From Pseudomonadota bacterium (lineage in GTDB: Bacteria; Pseudomonadota; Alphaproteobacteria; Rhizobiales; Aestuariivirgaceae), in NCBI GenBank assembly GCA_963205315.1, contig CAUJIO010000009.1, forward strand, positions 1 through 64,000: a DNA stretch of 64,000 nt, given 5' to 3'. This document shows positions 19,633-30,625 of this stretch, piece after piece. Position 1 is the stretch's first letter. Every line of letters starts with the position of its first letter. The position numbers and the translations under genes were made by a program. The notes under the pieces were generated by a model. The model was not told the DNA's origin. It ran no database searches and worked only from the letters and a program-made list of their open reading frames with translations.

Positions 19633-20412
19633 TTGATCCTCCGTCAGGCGCAAGGAGCAGACGAGATCGAAGCCTGCCAACGATTGCGCTTTCGAGTCTT
19701 TTATGAAGAACTTGGCGCGCGTGCGGATGCAGACGCCGTCGCCACGAAGCGCGATCATGACCGCTTCGACGCCATCTGCGACCACCTCGTCGTCGTGCGG
19801 ACCGAGGGAACGGGCCAGACTGATGCCATTCAACTCAAGGACGGCGAACTGATCGGCACGTATCGTCTGCTTCGCCAGTCCGTGGCGGACACGCATGGTG
19901 GATTCTACACTCAAGATGAGTTCAACATTGCGCCGCTGATCGCCTCGCATCCCGGCCTGCGGTTTCTGGAGCTTGGCCGCTCCTGTGTGCTGAAACCATT
20001 CCGCACAAAACCTGTCGTCGAGTTGTTGTGGCAGGGTATCTGGAACTACGTCCGGGCTCACAACCTGCATGTGATGCTAGGCTGTGCCAGTCTTGAGGGG
20101 ACCGATCCCACGCCGCATGCACGGGCACTCAGTTTTCTTGCACATAACGCCAAGGCTCCGGCAGAGTGGCGGGTGCGGGCCCTCGATCATCGCTACATTG
20201 AGATGAACCGAATGCCGGCCGATCAGATCGATCCGCGTCAGGCGTTGCGTGACTTGCCGCCCCTGATCAAGGGGTATCTCCGGCTCGGCTGCTACATCGG
20301 AGATGGGGCCGTCATCGATGAGCAGTTCAACACCATCGACGTCCTGATCGTCCTGCCGGTATCAGCCATCAGTGAGAGATATTTCGCGCATTTCGGCCGG
20401 CCTAGCGATTGA
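19633..20412 (+). CDS. GNAT-type N-acyltransferase (OlsB-like ornithine-acyl-ACP N-acyltransferase / hemolysin-like)
   Basis: The protein has 259 residues from TTG 19633. It matches the OlsB/hemolysin-like acyltransferase fold: R-F-R-V-F-Y-E-E, F-D-A-I-C-D-H-L-V-V, G-T-Y-R-L-L, F-L-E-L-G-R-S-C-V and G-C-A-S-L-E-G-T-D-P. OlsB makes lyso-ornithine lipid from ornithine and 3-hydroxyacyl-ACP. No ATG is available. A CTG at 19594 with GGAG eight bases upstream would add 13 residues that fit better with relatives, so the true start is open. The OlsA/PlsC partner that often follows is missing. Its 3' end overlaps convergent maeB by 11 bases. Confidence 0.75.
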   Translation: MILRQAQGADEIEACQRLRFRVFYEELGARADADAVATKRDHDRFDAICDHLVVVRTEGTGQTDAIQLKDGELIGTYRLLRQSVADTHGGFYTQDEFNIAPLIASHPGLRFLELGRSCVLKPFRTKPVVELLWQGIWNYVRAHNLHVMLGCASLEGTDPTPHARALSFLAHNAKAPAEWRVRALDHRYIEMNRMPADQIDPRQALRDLPPLIKGYLRLGCYIGDGAVIDEQFNTIDVLIVLPVSAISERYFAHFGRPSD

Positions 20413-22675
20413 TATCGTAAGCCGTGATGGCCGCCAGATTCAGAATCTCCGAAGCCGTGGCGGACATCGAGGCGATCTGGACCGGGCGGTCCAGCCCGGT
20501 CAGCAGCGGGCCAACGACGGTGACGCCGCCCAGTTGCTGCAACATCTTTGTCGAGATCGATGCCGAATGCGCGGCCGGCATAACCAGCACATTGGCCGGT
20601 CCGGTCAGACGGCAGAAGGGGTAAAGCGCCATGGCTTCGCGTGACAGCGCAACATCGGCTCCCATCTCGCCATCATATTCGAAATCAACAGAACGCTTGT
20701 CGAGGACCTTGACCGCATTGCGCACGTATTCCGAACGTTCACCGCGTGGATAGCCGAAGGTAGAATAGGACAGGAAGGCAACACGCGGTTCATAACCAAA
20801 GCGGCGGGCAACACCTGCTGCCTCCTGCGCGATGTCGGCAAGCTCCTCTGCTGACGGCAGCTCGTGAATAGACGTGTCAGCGATAAAGACTGTCCGGCCG
20901 CGAACCAGCGCCATCGAGACGCCGATTGGCCGATGACCCGGGCGGTTGTCGATGGCACGCCTCACATTATCAAGGGCGACGGAGAAGTTCCGGGTGAGGC
21001 CGGTCACCAAGCCATCGGCATCTCCCATCGCCACCATGCAAGCAGCAAAGACGTTGCGGTCCTGGTTCACCATGCGCTGGCAATCCCTCAGCAGGAACCC
21101 ATTCCGCTGCAGCCGTTCATACAGGAAATTTGCGTAATCGACATTTCGGTCGGATATGCGCGCGTTGGAGATCTCGACGTTCTCATGAAGTTCAAGAGCG
21201 CCGCTCGCCAGGGTTTTTGCCACCTCGGCCTCCCGGGCCACAAGGATTGCGCGGCCAAGGCCGGCACTGGCAAACGCATTGGCAGACCGTATCATCCGGT
21301 CTTCCTCACCCTCCGCAAAGACGATCCGCTTGGGCGAGACACGCACCTTCTCGAACACACTTTGCAATGTGCCGGCAATTGGATCGAGACGGGCGGAAAG
21401 CTTTTGCGCATAATCGGCGAGATCGGCGATGTGAATTCGCGCGACGCCGGTTTCCATCGCGGCCTTTGCCACGGCAACAGGAATGGTCGAAATCAACCGG
21501 GGATCAAAAGGAACCGGTATCAGATAGTCGCGTCCAAAGGAGGGACGCGAGCCATGATAGGCGGCGGCGACTTCATCCGGAACATCTTCGCGTGCAAGTC
21601 CTGCGAGCGCCTGCGCGGCGGCGATTTTCATTGCGTCATTGATCGTGCGGGCGCGCACGTCAAGTGCACCACGGAAGATGTAAGGGAAACCCAGAACATT
21701 GTTGATCTGGTTTGAATAGTCCGAGCGGCCCGTCGCCATGATGGCATCAGTCCGGACCTTCAGCACATCCTCGGGGAGGATTTCCGGATCGGGATTGGCC
21801 ATGGCAAAAATAATCGGATTGGGTGCCATGCTTTTCACCATGGCTTGGGTCAGCGCGCCCGCAATCGACAGACCGAAGAAGACGTCGGCACCTTCAAGGG
21901 CATCGGCGAGCGAGCGCGCATCGGTTTCAACCGCGTGGGCCGATTTCCACTGATTCATCCCCTCGGCACGGCCCTTGTAGACCACCCCCTTGGAATCGGC
22001 GAGGATGACGTTGCTGTTCGGCACTCCCAGTGACTTGATGAGTTCGACGCAGGCGATTGCGGCTGCACCCGCGCCATTGCAGACGATCTTGGCAGTCTTG
22101 AGTTCGCGGCCAGTGAGGTGAAGGGCATTGATCAGGCCAGCGGTGGCGATGATCGCCGTGCCGTGCTGGTCATCGTGGAACACCGGAATGTCCATCAATT
22201 CCCGCAGCTTCTGCTCGATGATGAAACAATCGGGCGCCTTGATGTCCTCAAGGTTGATGCCGCCGAAGGTGGGCCCGAGATAACGCACCGCGCCAATGAA
22301 CTGATCGACATCCTTTGTGTCGACCTCGAGATCGATCGAATCGACGTCGGCAAAGCGTTTGAAGAGAACTGCCTTGCCCTCCATGACCGGTTTGGAGGCC
22401 AGGGCCCCGAGATCTCCCAGGCCCAGAATTGCTGTCCCGTTCGAGATGACGGCGACGAGATTGCCCTTGGCCGTGTAGTCATATGCCGTATCCGGGCTTT
22501 CAGCGATACGCCGTACCGGAACTGCAACGCCCGGGCTGTAGGCCAGCGACAGGTCGCGCTGGGTAGCCATCGGCTTTGTGGGCGTGATTTCCAGCTTTCC
22601 CGGCTTGCCTCTCTGGTGAAACTGGAGCGCCTCTTCGTCGGTGATCGTCGGGCGGCGCGAGGGTTTCTGGTCCAT
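20402..22675 (-). CDS. maeB: NADP-dependent malic enzyme with C-terminal phosphotransacetylase-like domain
   Basis: The 757-residue protein combines a malic enzyme (residues ~1-430; H-D-D-Q-H-G-T-A and A-A-G-A-A-A-like N-G-A-G-A-A-A nucleotide motif) with a PTA_PTB-like domain (~440-757; [10 protein letters not shown] and A-A-H-S-A-S-I-S-T). This MaeB type decarboxylates malate to pyruvate with NADP; the PTA part is catalytically silent and allosteric, responding to acetyl-CoA. It is divergent from mutS and convergent with the acyltransferase. Confidence 0.95.
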   Translation of the reverse strand: MDQKPSRRPTITDEEALQFHQRGKPGKLEITPTKPMATQRDLSLAYSPGVAVPVRRIAESPDTAYDYTAKGNLVAVISNGTAILGLGDLGALASKPVMEGKAVLFKRFADVDSIDLEVDTKDVDQFIGAVRYLGPTFGGINLEDIKAPDCFIIEQKLRELMDIPVFHDDQHGTAIIATAGLINALHLTGRELKTAKIVCNGAGAAAIACVELIKSLGVPNSNVILADSKGVVYKGRAEGMNQWKSAHAVETDARSLADALEGADVFFGLSIAGALTQAMVKSMAPNPIIFAMANPDPEILPEDVLKVRTDAIMATGRSDYSNQINNVLGFPYIFRGALDVRARTINDAMKIAAAQALAGLAREDVPDEVAAAYHGSRPSFGRDYLIPVPFDPRLISTIPVAVAKAAMETGVARIHIADLADYAQKLSARLDPIAGTLQSVFEKVRVSPKRIVFAEGEEDRMIRSANAFASAGLGRAILVAREAEVAKTLASGALELHENVEISNARISDRNVDYANFLYERLQRNGFLLRDCQRMVNQDRNVFAACMVAMGDADGLVTGLTRNFSVALDNVRRAIDNRPGHRPIGVSMALVRGRTVFIADTSIHELPSAEELADIAQEAAGVARRFGYEPRVAFLSYSTFGYPRGERSEYVRNAVKVLDKRSVDFEYDGEMGADVALSREAMALYPFCRLTGPANVLVMPAAHSASISTKMLQQLGGVTVVGPLLTGLDRPVQIASMSATASEILNLAAITAYDINR

Positions 22676-22783
22676 GGTGGCAATCCCAATCCTGCAGGTT
22701 CTTTAAGCCTAGCCTAGAGACAGGCACGCCGACACTCAAGCCTTGTCCAAACTGGTCTTGTGCCACTTTGGTCAATTCCTGCT

Positions 22784-25510
22784 ATGGATGCGGCCATGAA
22801 CGATGTTGGACAAATGCCGGAAAAGCAGACTGACGCAGCGTCTGCCAGGACGACGCCGGTCATGGCGCAGTTTCTCGACATCAAGGCCGCAAATCCGGGT
22901 TGCCTGCTGTTCTACCGGATGGGAGATTTCTACGAATTGTTCTTCGAAGATGCCGAGATCGCCGCGCGGGATCTGGGGATCACACTCACCAAACGCGGCA
23001 AGCATCAGGGCGAAGACATTCCCATGTGCGGCGTGCCGGTGCATGCCGCTGACGCCTATTTGCAGAAACTGATCCGCATCGGCCATCGTGTCGCCGTCTG
23101 CGAACAGATGGAAGATCCGGCGGAAGCCCGCAAACGCGGCTCGAAGTCCGTTGTGCACCGCGATGTCATCCGCCTGGTCACACCCGGCACGCTGACCGAG
23201 GACAATCTGCTGGAATCGCGAAGCGCCAATTATCTGGCGGCAATCGCGCGTCACAAAGGTTCCGGCGAGATGGCGATCGCATGGGCCGACATCAGTTCCG
23301 GTGAACTTGCCGTTGTCGCCACCGCGGCCGATCGGCTGGGCGCTGATCTCGCACGCCTTGACCCGCGCGAGATCATCCTGCCCGACGGACTGCTGACCGA
23401 GCCTGACTTGGTGACCGTCGTCGAGCGCTTCAATGCTCCTGTCACACCACTGCCCGCATCACGATTCGACTCCATGGCCGGGGAGAAGCGGCTGAAGGAC
23501 TATTTCGGTGTCGCTGCCCTCGAGGGATTCGGCAGCTTCTCGCGCAGCGAGATCGCGGCTCTGGGCGGATTGCTGGACTATGTGACGATGACACAGGCTG
23601 GCCGTCTCCCGCATTTTCGCCAGCCGCGGAAGGACATTGCAGCCGCGGTCCTGCTCATTGATCCAGCGACACGGGCCAATCTCGAACTGACACGCACCAC
23701 GGCAGGTGACAAGCGCGGCAGCTTGCTTGCCATCATCGATCTCACCATGACTGCGGCGGGGTCGCGCAATCTTGCAGCAAGACTTTCCAATCCCCTCGTC
23801 GACAAGGATGCGATCCGATCCAGGCTGGATCAGGTCGCCGTGTTTGCGGATGATCGCCGCTTGCGCGAGAATGTCCGGCGCATCCTGTCCACCATGCCCG
23901 ATCTCGAGCGGGCGCTCGGCCGCATCATTGTTGCCCGGGGTGGACCACGCGATCTCGCAGCTGTTCGCGATGGTCTGGGTGCTGCGGCGGAGCTCGCCGG
24001 TGTATTGGCCAGTCACAAAAGTCTTGCGGGCCTTCCCGCACGGCTTCAGGAGATCCAGCGCATTCTGGATCTGGGCGACCACTATATCGCTTCCGAGTTT
24101 GCATCGGCCCTCGCGGACGATCTCCCGTTGCTGCCGCGCGACGGAGGTTTCATCCGAGCTGGCTATTCCACCGATCTTGATGAGAACCGTCGCTTGCGGG
24201 ACGAGACCCGGCAGGTGATCGCCGGTCTGCAATCGCAATATGCCGAACAGACCGGTGTCAAGTCGCTCAAGGTCCGCCACAACAATGTGCTGGGGTACTT
24301 CATCGAGGTGTCCGCACAGTCCGCGCCAGCCCTTACAGCAACCGAGCAGGCCGCAAGTTTCATCCATCGCCAGACGGTGGCGGGCGCCATGCGTTTCGTC
24401 ACCACGGAGCTTGCGTCGCTTGACCAGCGCATTGCCGCCGCCGCGGAGCGGGCAATATCAATCGAGCAGGACATCTTTCAGCGATTCACGTCCATGGTCA
24501 GCGCCAGGCGCGAAGAACTTTCTGCTTTGGCACTGGCTGCCGCTGAGATCGATACGGCAAGCGCACTGGCGGAGCTGGCGCAGCGCCGGCGTTATGTCAG
24601 GCCAGTTGTCGATGACTCAACCGCCTTCGACATCAAGGCAGGCCGCCACCCGGTGGTCGAGGCGATGTTGGGAGATGCGGCATCCGGTTCATTCGTTTCC
24701 AATGATTGCGCCCTCTCCGGCGAGGGCAAGCGGCTTTGCCTGCTGACGGGCCCCAACATGGCGGGCAAGTCCACATTTCTCAGGCAAAACGCGCTCATCG
24801 TCATTCTTGCCCAGATGGGGTCCTATGTGCCCGCAGACGAGGCGCATATCGGCATCGTCGACAGACTCTTCAGCCGCGTCGGTGCCTCCGATGACCTTGC
24901 CCGTGGGCGGTCTACCTTCATGGTCGAGATGGTGGAAACGGCGGCAATCCTCAACCAGGCAACCAGCCAATCCTTCGTCATCCTCGACGAAATCGGCCGC
25001 GGAACTGCAACTTATGACGGGCTATCCATCGCCTGGGCGACCCTCGAAAACCTGCACAGCGTGAATCGGTGCCGGGCTCTGTTTGCCACTCATTACCACG
25101 AGTTGACGGCCCTGGCCGCCAAACTTCCGCATCTGACCAACGCAACCGTAAAGGTGCGCGAATGGAAGGACGAAATCATCTTTCTGCACGAGGTGATCGC
25201 CGGCGTGGCCGACCGGTCCTACGGACTGCATGTCGCCAGGCTTGCAGGCCTGCCCCCAGGCGTTGTCGCGCGGGCCGAGAAAATCCTGCAGCGGCTCGAG
25301 TCTGGACAAACCAGACCCAACCCGGCGGCTTTGTTTGAGGACCTGCCACTCTTTGCGGCAGCCGCATCAACACCAGCCGAGCAGGAGCTGCCCTCACGGG
25401 ATAATATGCTTGAGAAGAGGCTTGCAGCCGTGATGCCAGATGAGTTATCGCCGCGCGACGCACTGGCGCTGATCTATGAACTCAAGGGACTGCTGGCGAA
25501 CCGCGAATGA
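22784..25510 (+). CDS. mutS: DNA mismatch repair protein MutS
   Basis: From ATG 22784 the protein has 908 residues, normal for alphaproteobacteria. The mismatch-binding motif G-D-F-Y-E-L-F-F is near residue 47. The ATPase has Walker A G-P-N-M-A-G-K-S-T, Walker B V-I-L-D-E-I-G-R-G-T and the signature T-F-M-V-E-M. MutS recognises mispairs and recruits MutL. ATG 22796 is an equally possible start. The stop codon overlaps glnD by four bases (ATGA), so the pair is translationally coupled. Confidence 0.97.
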   Translation: MDAAMNDVGQMPEKQTDAASARTTPVMAQFLDIKAANPGCLLFYRMGDFYELFFEDAEIAARDLGITLTKRGKHQGEDIPMCGVPVHAADAYLQKLIRIGHRVAVCEQMEDPAEARKRGSKSVVHRDVIRLVTPGTLTEDNLLESRSANYLAAIARHKGSGEMAIAWADISSGELAVVATAADRLGADLARLDPREIILPDGLLTEPDLVTVVERFNAPVTPLPASRFDSMAGEKRLKDYFGVAALEGFGSFSRSEIAALGGLLDYVTMTQAGRLPHFRQPRKDIAAAVLLIDPATRANLELTRTTAGDKRGSLLAIIDLTMTAAGSRNLAARLSNPLVDKDAIRSRLDQVAVFADDRRLRENVRRILSTMPDLERALGRIIVARGGPRDLAAVRDGLGAAAELAGVLASHKSLAGLPARLQEIQRILDLGDHYIASEFASALADDLPLLPRDGGFIRAGYSTDLDENRRLRDETRQVIAGLQSQYAEQTGVKSLKVRHNNVLGYFIEVSAQSAPALTATEQAASFIHRQTVAGAMRFVTTELASLDQRIAAAAERAISIEQDIFQRFTSMVSARREELSALALAAAEIDTASALAELAQRRRYVRPVVDDSTAFDIKAGRHPVVEAMLGDAASGSFVSNDCALSGEGKRLCLLTGPNMAGKSTFLRQNALIVILAQMGSYVPADEAHIGIVDRLFSRVGASDDLARGRSTFMVEMVETAAILNQATSQSFVILDEIGRGTATYDGLSIAWATLENLHSVNRCRALFATHYHELTALAAKLPHLTNATVKVREWKDEIIFLHEVIAGVADRSYGLHVARLAGLPPGVVARAEKILQRLESGQTRPNPAALFEDLPLFAAAASTPAEQELPSRDNMLEKRLAAVMPDELSPRDALALIYELKGLLANRE

Positions 25511-28272
25511 AACACGCAGCTCCTCCACCCCAATTGATTGAGCCTGGTGAATTCCAGTCCCGGCTGAGAGCCATTGCGACCGATCATGCCGGAAATATCA
25601 CGGCGATGCGGCAATCCATCGTTGCTGAACTGAAATTGCGGCTGGATCACGCACACGCCCGCGCGGAGCAACGTCTCATCATCGACGGCGAAGGCACGAT
25701 CTGCGCCGAGACACTGAGCCTGGCCGAAGACGGACTGATCCGCGGATTATTCGAGCTTGCGTGCCACCAGATCTTCCCCGCCACGTCTACCGCAGAAGAG
25801 AGGATTGCGGTCGTCGCCGTCGGTGGGTATGGGCGCGGCACGCTTGCCCCCGGCTCGGACATCGACCTGCTCTTCGTCCTTCCCGCCCGCCAATCTCCCC
25901 GGGTTCAGAGCATTGTCGAATTCATTCTCTATTCGTTGTGGGACACGCGTCAGAAAGTCGGCCATGCGACCCGAAACATCGACGAGTGCATCCGTCTTGC
26001 GAAATCCGACAATACAATCCTCACCGCCATTCTGGAGGCCCGCTTCATCTGTGGCGACGAGAACCTGTTTGGCCGGCTGGTCACCGACTTTCGGCGCGAG
26101 ATCGTTTCAAAGGGAGCCCGTGATTTCATTGCCGACAAGCTGAGCGAGCGCGATAGCCGCCACATGAAGGTCGGTGAGAGCCGATATCTTGTCGAGCCTG
26201 ATGTCAAGGATGGCAAAGGTGGATTGCGCGACCTGAATACACTGTTCTGGATCGCCAAGTTTCTGTACGCCACGAATTCGACGGACGAGCTTGCCGAGAA
26301 GGGCGCCTTCTCACGCGATGAACTGGCCGTCTTCAAGAAGTGCGAACGTTTTCTCTGGGCGGTGCGTTGCCATCTGCACTTTCTTTCGAAACGCGGCAAC
26401 GACCGCCTGAGCTTTGACCGGCAGCCGGAAATTGCCGAGCGGCTCGGATACAAGGCTCATGGTGGATTGAAGCATGTCGAACGCTTCATGAAGCATTATT
26501 TTCTGGTCGCCAAAGATGTCGGCGATCTTACCCGCATTCTATGTGCGAGTCTTGAAGCCCGTCAGGTCAAGGATGCACCGGGTCTCGGCCGCGCCATCGG
26601 GCGCTTCATCACGCGAACCGTCAATGGCTTGCCGGACGCTCCGGCTTTTCGGCTTGAAGCGGGCAGAGTGACCCTCAAGTCCGCCGATGCATTCGAGACA
26701 GATCCGATCAACATGATCCGGTTGTTCGCGGTGGCTGGCCGCAACGGTGCCGAGATACATCCCGATACCCTCAAACTTCTTCGCAAGTCGCTCGGGCTCA
26801 TACGTGGACCTATTCTTGAAGACGTAGAGGCCAACGCCATCTTCCTGGAGTTGCTGACGACATCAGACAATCCAGACATCGTCTTGCGCATGATGAATGA
26901 GGCTGGTGTGCTTGGCCGCTTCATTCCGCCTTTCGGGCGCATCGTGGCGATGATGCAATTCAACATGTATCATCACTATACTGTGGACGAACATTTGATC
27001 CGTGCGGTAGGCCATCTCGCCGCTATCGAGAGGGGCAGGCTTTCGGAAGATCATCCATTGGCATCCGCCATCTTTCCGACGATCACCGGCCGCCGACTGC
27101 TTTATGTCGCGGTCTTCCTTCATGATGTCGCGAAGGGCCGCAAGGAAGATCATTCCATCACCGGGGAGCGTATTGCACTCGAGTTCTGTCCGCGTCTTGG
27201 CCTCTCTTCTTCGGAAACGGAAACCGTGGCCTGGCTCATCCGGAACCATCTGTTGATGAGCGAAACAGCACAGATGCGCGACCTCAACGATTTCAAGACG
27301 ATCCTGGATTTCTGCGCCATCGTGCAGAGCATGGAGCGTTTGAAGCTATTGCTCATTCTCACCATCGCCGACATTCGCGCCGTTGGGCCCGGTGTCTGGA
27401 ATGGCTGGAAGGGTCAGTTGCTGCGCACGCTTTTTGCGGAAGCTGAGCCGGTGCTGACCGGTGGTCATACGGCGGTCTCGCGCAAGGAGCGCGTCACAGA
27501 AGCGCAAGCGGCCTTTGCAGCAAGTTTGCCTTCGTGGAGCGACACGGACAAGAAGTCCTACATCGCGAGGCATTATGAGGCCTATTGGCTCGGCACCAGC
27601 ACTGAAAAGCAACTGAAACATGCCCGATTGATTGCCTCCGCCGCGCCCAAGACCGTGGTGACCCAGGCAGAGCCCGACGCCTTTACGGCTATTACCGAGA
27701 TCACGATTTACACACCAGACCACCCCCGCCTTCTGGCGCTGATCACCGGTGCCTGCGCCGCTGCAGGCGCCAATATTGCGGGCGCACAGATTTTTACAAC
27801 AGCAGACGGCATGGCGCTCGATACGATTCTCATTCAACGTGAGTTCCAGTCGGAAGATGATGAGCGTCGGCGCGCCGAGCGTATTGCGGATCTGGTACGT
27901 AAGGCATTGCGTGGCGAACTCTGGTTAAAGGAGGCTGTCGCGCGCGCCTACCGTCCCCAGCAGCGCATCAAAGCTTTCACGGTGGAGCCCCGTGTCATCA
28001 TCGACAACACGTCGTCAAATCGTTTCACGGTGATAGAGATCAACGGGCTCGACCGCCTTGGCCTGCTCTATGATCTCACCGAAGTGCTTTACAAGCTCAA
28101 TCTCAATATTGCCTCCGCGCATATCACGACATTTGGCGAGAAGGCGATCGACGTGTTCTATGTGACGGATCTCACCGGAGCCAAGATCGAGAACGCCACG
28201 CGGCACAAGCAGATCGAGAACGCGCTAGGCAGCGTGCTTGCGCCGCCCCAATCCGCGCTGGCCACGGCCTGA
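25507..28272 (+). CDS. glnD: Bifunctional PII uridylyltransferase / uridylyl-removing enzyme GlnD
   Basis: This 921-residue nitrogen sensor has an N-terminal nucleotidyltransferase motif G-G-Y-G-R-G-T-L-A-P-G-S-D-I-D, a helical linker, an HD hydrolase domain (F-L-H-D-V-A-K-G, residues ~535-545) and two C-terminal ACT domains (about 725-800 and 840-915) that bind glutamine. It uridylylates PII under nitrogen limitation and reverses this when glutamine is high. It overlaps mutS by four bases and is followed after five bases by murJ. Confidence 0.96.
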   Translation: MKHAAPPPQLIEPGEFQSRLRAIATDHAGNITAMRQSIVAELKLRLDHAHARAEQRLIIDGEGTICAETLSLAEDGLIRGLFELACHQIFPATSTAEERIAVVAVGGYGRGTLAPGSDIDLLFVLPARQSPRVQSIVEFILYSLWDTRQKVGHATRNIDECIRLAKSDNTILTAILEARFICGDENLFGRLVTDFRREIVSKGARDFIADKLSERDSRHMKVGESRYLVEPDVKDGKGGLRDLNTLFWIAKFLYATNSTDELAEKGAFSRDELAVFKKCERFLWAVRCHLHFLSKRGNDRLSFDRQPEIAERLGYKAHGGLKHVERFMKHYFLVAKDVGDLTRILCASLEARQVKDAPGLGRAIGRFITRTVNGLPDAPAFRLEAGRVTLKSADAFETDPINMIRLFAVAGRNGAEIHPDTLKLLRKSLGLIRGPILEDVEANAIFLELLTTSDNPDIVLRMMNEAGVLGRFIPPFGRIVAMMQFNMYHHYTVDEHLIRAVGHLAAIERGRLSEDHPLASAIFPTITGRRLLYVAVFLHDVAKGRKEDHSITGERIALEFCPRLGLSSSETETVAWLIRNHLLMSETAQMRDLNDFKTILDFCAIVQSMERLKLLLILTIADIRAVGPGVWNGWKGQLLRTLFAEAEPVLTGGHTAVSRKERVTEAQAAFAASLPSWSDTDKKSYIARHYEAYWLGTSTEKQLKHARLIASAAPKTVVTQAEPDAFTAITEITIYTPDHPRLLALITGACAAAGANIAGAQIFTTADGMALDTILIQREFQSEDDERRRAERIADLVRKALRGELWLKEAVARAYRPQQRIKAFTVEPRVIIDNTSSNRFTVIEINGLDRLGLLYDLTEVLYKLNLNIASAHITTFGEKAIDVFYVTDLTGAKIENATRHKQIENALGSVLAPPQSALATA

Positions 28273-28277
28273 AGAGC

Positions 28278-29834
28278 ATGTCGCTTTTCAAGTCAGTCAT
28301 GACGGTTGGGGGATTCACGCTGGTGAGCCGTGTTCTCGGCTTCGTTCGAGATCAATTGATCGCCTTCACCCTGGGGACGGGCCCGGTGGCCGAAGCATTC
28401 TTCGTCGCGCAGCGTTTTCCAAATCTCTTCCGCACGCTATTCGCAGAGGGGGCTTTCAACAATGCTTTCGTACCGCTCTTTGCCAAGCGAATTGAGGGTG
28501 AGGGCGAGTCAAAGGCGCGGGAATTTGCGGTTGAGGTGTTTTCGGTCCTGCTGACCTGGCTTCTATTGTTCTCAGCGATTGCCATGATCGCCATGCCCCT
28601 GGTGATCTACGTGATCGCACCCGGTTTTTCGGGTGACAACATCAAGTTCGATCTGGCCGTCAATCTCACCCGGATCTGCTTTCCCTATCTCCTGTTCATG
28701 TCACTCACGGCGCTGCAATCGGGGGTGCTGAACAGCCTTCATCGCTTCACCGCCGCCGCAGCCGCGCCCATCCTTCTCAACCTCGTAATGATCGCCTCGA
28801 ATGCCGTTGCCTGGATACTGGCAACCGGCAACACACCGGCAACCGGCTATATCTTTGCATGGGGTCTCTTCGCTTCGGGAATTGCACAGTATGCCTTGTT
28901 GGCCGTTGCCTGCCGCCGTGCCGGAATGGCACTCTGGCCGCGCTGGCCACGGTTCACGCCCGATGTAAGGCGTGTCATCGCGCTGTCAGTTCCCGGCATT
29001 GTCTCTGGCGGCATCATGCAGATCAATTTGGTCATCGCCACGATGATCGCGACGACAATTGAAGGCGCCGTTGCCTTCCTTTACTATGCGGATCGCCTTT
29101 ACCAGCTGCCGCTCGGCGTCATCGGTGTTGCCATTGGCGTCGTGCTGCTTCCCGACATGTCACGAAAACTGCGCGCAGGAAATGAAGCCGGTGCCGCGGC
29201 CAGCCAGAACCGCGCGCTTGAACTTTCGCTTTTCCTCACCTTGCCGGCTGCGTTCGCCTTGATGGCAATTCCCGCGCCCATCATTCACACGGTGTTCGAG
29301 CATGGCGCGTTCTCGCGGGCCGATACTTTGGCTGTCGCACCTGCCGTATTGGCCTTTGCCGCCGGGCTGCCGGCCTTCTCCATGACCAAAGTCTTCCAGC
29401 CGGGGTTTTATGCCCGCGAGGATACGAAGACACCGATGCGCTTTGCGATAATATCCGTGATTGTAAACATCGTCGCCAGTATAGCCCTGTCGCAGTGGTT
29501 CGGCCATGTCGGGATCGCGCTGGCGACGACGCTGGCCGCCTGGGTCAACTGCGTCCTGCTTGGCCTCACGCTTTCGCGGCGTGGTTTGTTTAGCCTGGAC
29601 GAGCGATCCCGCGTCCGCCTGCCGCGCATTGTGGTGTCTGGTATCTTCATGGGCATTCTGCTCCTTGCAGGCGCCTGGGCGTTGCGCGACAACTATGCAG
29701 AAGGCCGAGGCTTCATGGCGGCAGCCTGGGGGCTGCTACTGCTCGTCACAGGGGGCGGTTTGAGCTACTTTGCCATTGCCCACCTGACCGGCGCCATGCG
29801 ACTTGGCGAGATGAAGTCCATGCTGAAACGTTAG
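28278..29834 (+). CDS. murJ: Lipid II flippase MurJ (MviN)
   Basis: The 518-residue MOP-superfamily membrane protein has about 14 spans. It starts F-K-S-V-M-T-V-G-G-F-T-L-V-S-R, with R-D-Q-L-I-A and F-P-N-L-F-R-T-L-F-A-E-G-A-F that form the conserved N-terminal cavity, and G-A-F-S-R-A-D-T in the second half. It flips lipid II to the periplasm for peptidoglycan synthesis. It follows glnD by five bases. In many relatives trpS comes next; here ubiE does. Confidence 0.95.
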   Translation: MSLFKSVMTVGGFTLVSRVLGFVRDQLIAFTLGTGPVAEAFFVAQRFPNLFRTLFAEGAFNNAFVPLFAKRIEGEGESKAREFAVEVFSVLLTWLLLFSAIAMIAMPLVIYVIAPGFSGDNIKFDLAVNLTRICFPYLLFMSLTALQSGVLNSLHRFTAAAAAPILLNLVMIASNAVAWILATGNTPATGYIFAWGLFASGIAQYALLAVACRRAGMALWPRWPRFTPDVRRVIALSVPGIVSGGIMQINLVIATMIATTIEGAVAFLYYADRLYQLPLGVIGVAIGVVLLPDMSRKLRAGNEAGAAASQNRALELSLFLTLPAAFALMAIPAPIIHTVFEHGAFSRADTLAVAPAVLAFAAGLPAFSMTKVFQPGFYAREDTKTPMRFAIISVIVNIVASIALSQWFGHVGIALATTLAAWVNCVLLGLTLSRRGLFSLDERSRVRLPRIVVSGIFMGILLLAGAWALRDNYAEGRGFMAAAWGLLLLVTGGGLSYFAIAHLTGAMRLGEMKSMLKR

Positions 29835-29857
29835 GCCTTTGCCGCTAGAGTTATCCC

Positions 29858-30625
29858 ATGACTGAGTTCAAGACCGACCATGACGTCGCCTTTGGCTTTC
29901 GCCGGGTGGGCGAGGAAGAAAAGCAGGGCCTCGTAAACGAGGTCTTCTCCAAGGTCGCCGAGCGTTACGACCAAATGAACGACCTGATGTCCGCTGGACT
30001 GCACCGGTTGTGGAAAGACGACTTTGTCGCCGGCCTCAATCCGCCGCGTGGAATACAGGCCTTCCACCTTCTCGATGTCGCGGGCGGCACTGGTGATATC
30101 GCGTTCCGCGTGGCGCGCGCCGGCGGCCCCAATGTCCGGGTTACCGTGGCCGATATCTCGCCTGAGATGGTTGGCGAAGGCCGCAAGCGGGCGACGTCAG
30201 AAGGGCTTCTAGACAAATGCTCGTTCTCAGTCGGAAATGCCGAAAAGCTGGCCTTCCCCGACAGGTATTTCGACGCTTATACGATCGCCTTCGGCATCCG
30301 CAATGTCACGCATATCGACCGGGCGCTGGCAGAGGCGTACCGGGTGCTCAAACCTGGCGGCCACTTCATGTGCCTGGAATTCTCACATGTCGACATCCCG
30401 CTGCTGGACCGCATCTATGATGCTTATTCCTTCACGGTCATTCCAGCGGTTGGAAAGGTCGTCACCGGTGACGGTCACCCGTATCGGTATCTTGTCGAGT
30501 CGATCCGCACCTTTCCGAAGCAGGATGAGTTCAAGGCGATGATCGAGGCGGCGGGATTTGCCAAGGTGTCGTATCGAAATCTTACTGGCGGCGTGGTGGC
30601 CATTCACTCGGGCTGGCGGATCTGA
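29858..30625 (+). CDS. ubiE: Ubiquinone/menaquinone biosynthesis C-methyltransferase UbiE
   Basis: This 255-residue SAM-dependent methyltransferase has motif [14 protein letters not shown], the UbiE signature Y-D-x-M-N-D-L-M-S-x-G-x-H-R-L-W-K and F-G-I-R-N-V. It adds the C-2 methyl group of ubiquinone. Its last base is the first base of the ubiB start (TGATG), showing tight coupling. In related genomes mutM usually precedes this pair; it is absent here. Confidence 0.96.
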   Translation: MTEFKTDHDVAFGFRRVGEEEKQGLVNEVFSKVAERYDQMNDLMSAGLHRLWKDDFVAGLNPPRGIQAFHLLDVAGGTGDIAFRVARAGGPNVRVTVADISPEMVGEGRKRATSEGLLDKCSFSVGNAEKLAFPDRYFDAYTIAFGIRNVTHIDRALAEAYRVLKPGGHFMCLEFSHVDIPLLDRIYDAYSFTVIPAVGKVVTGDGHPYRYLVESIRTFPKQDEFKAMIEAAGFAKVSYRNLTGGVVAIHSGWRI

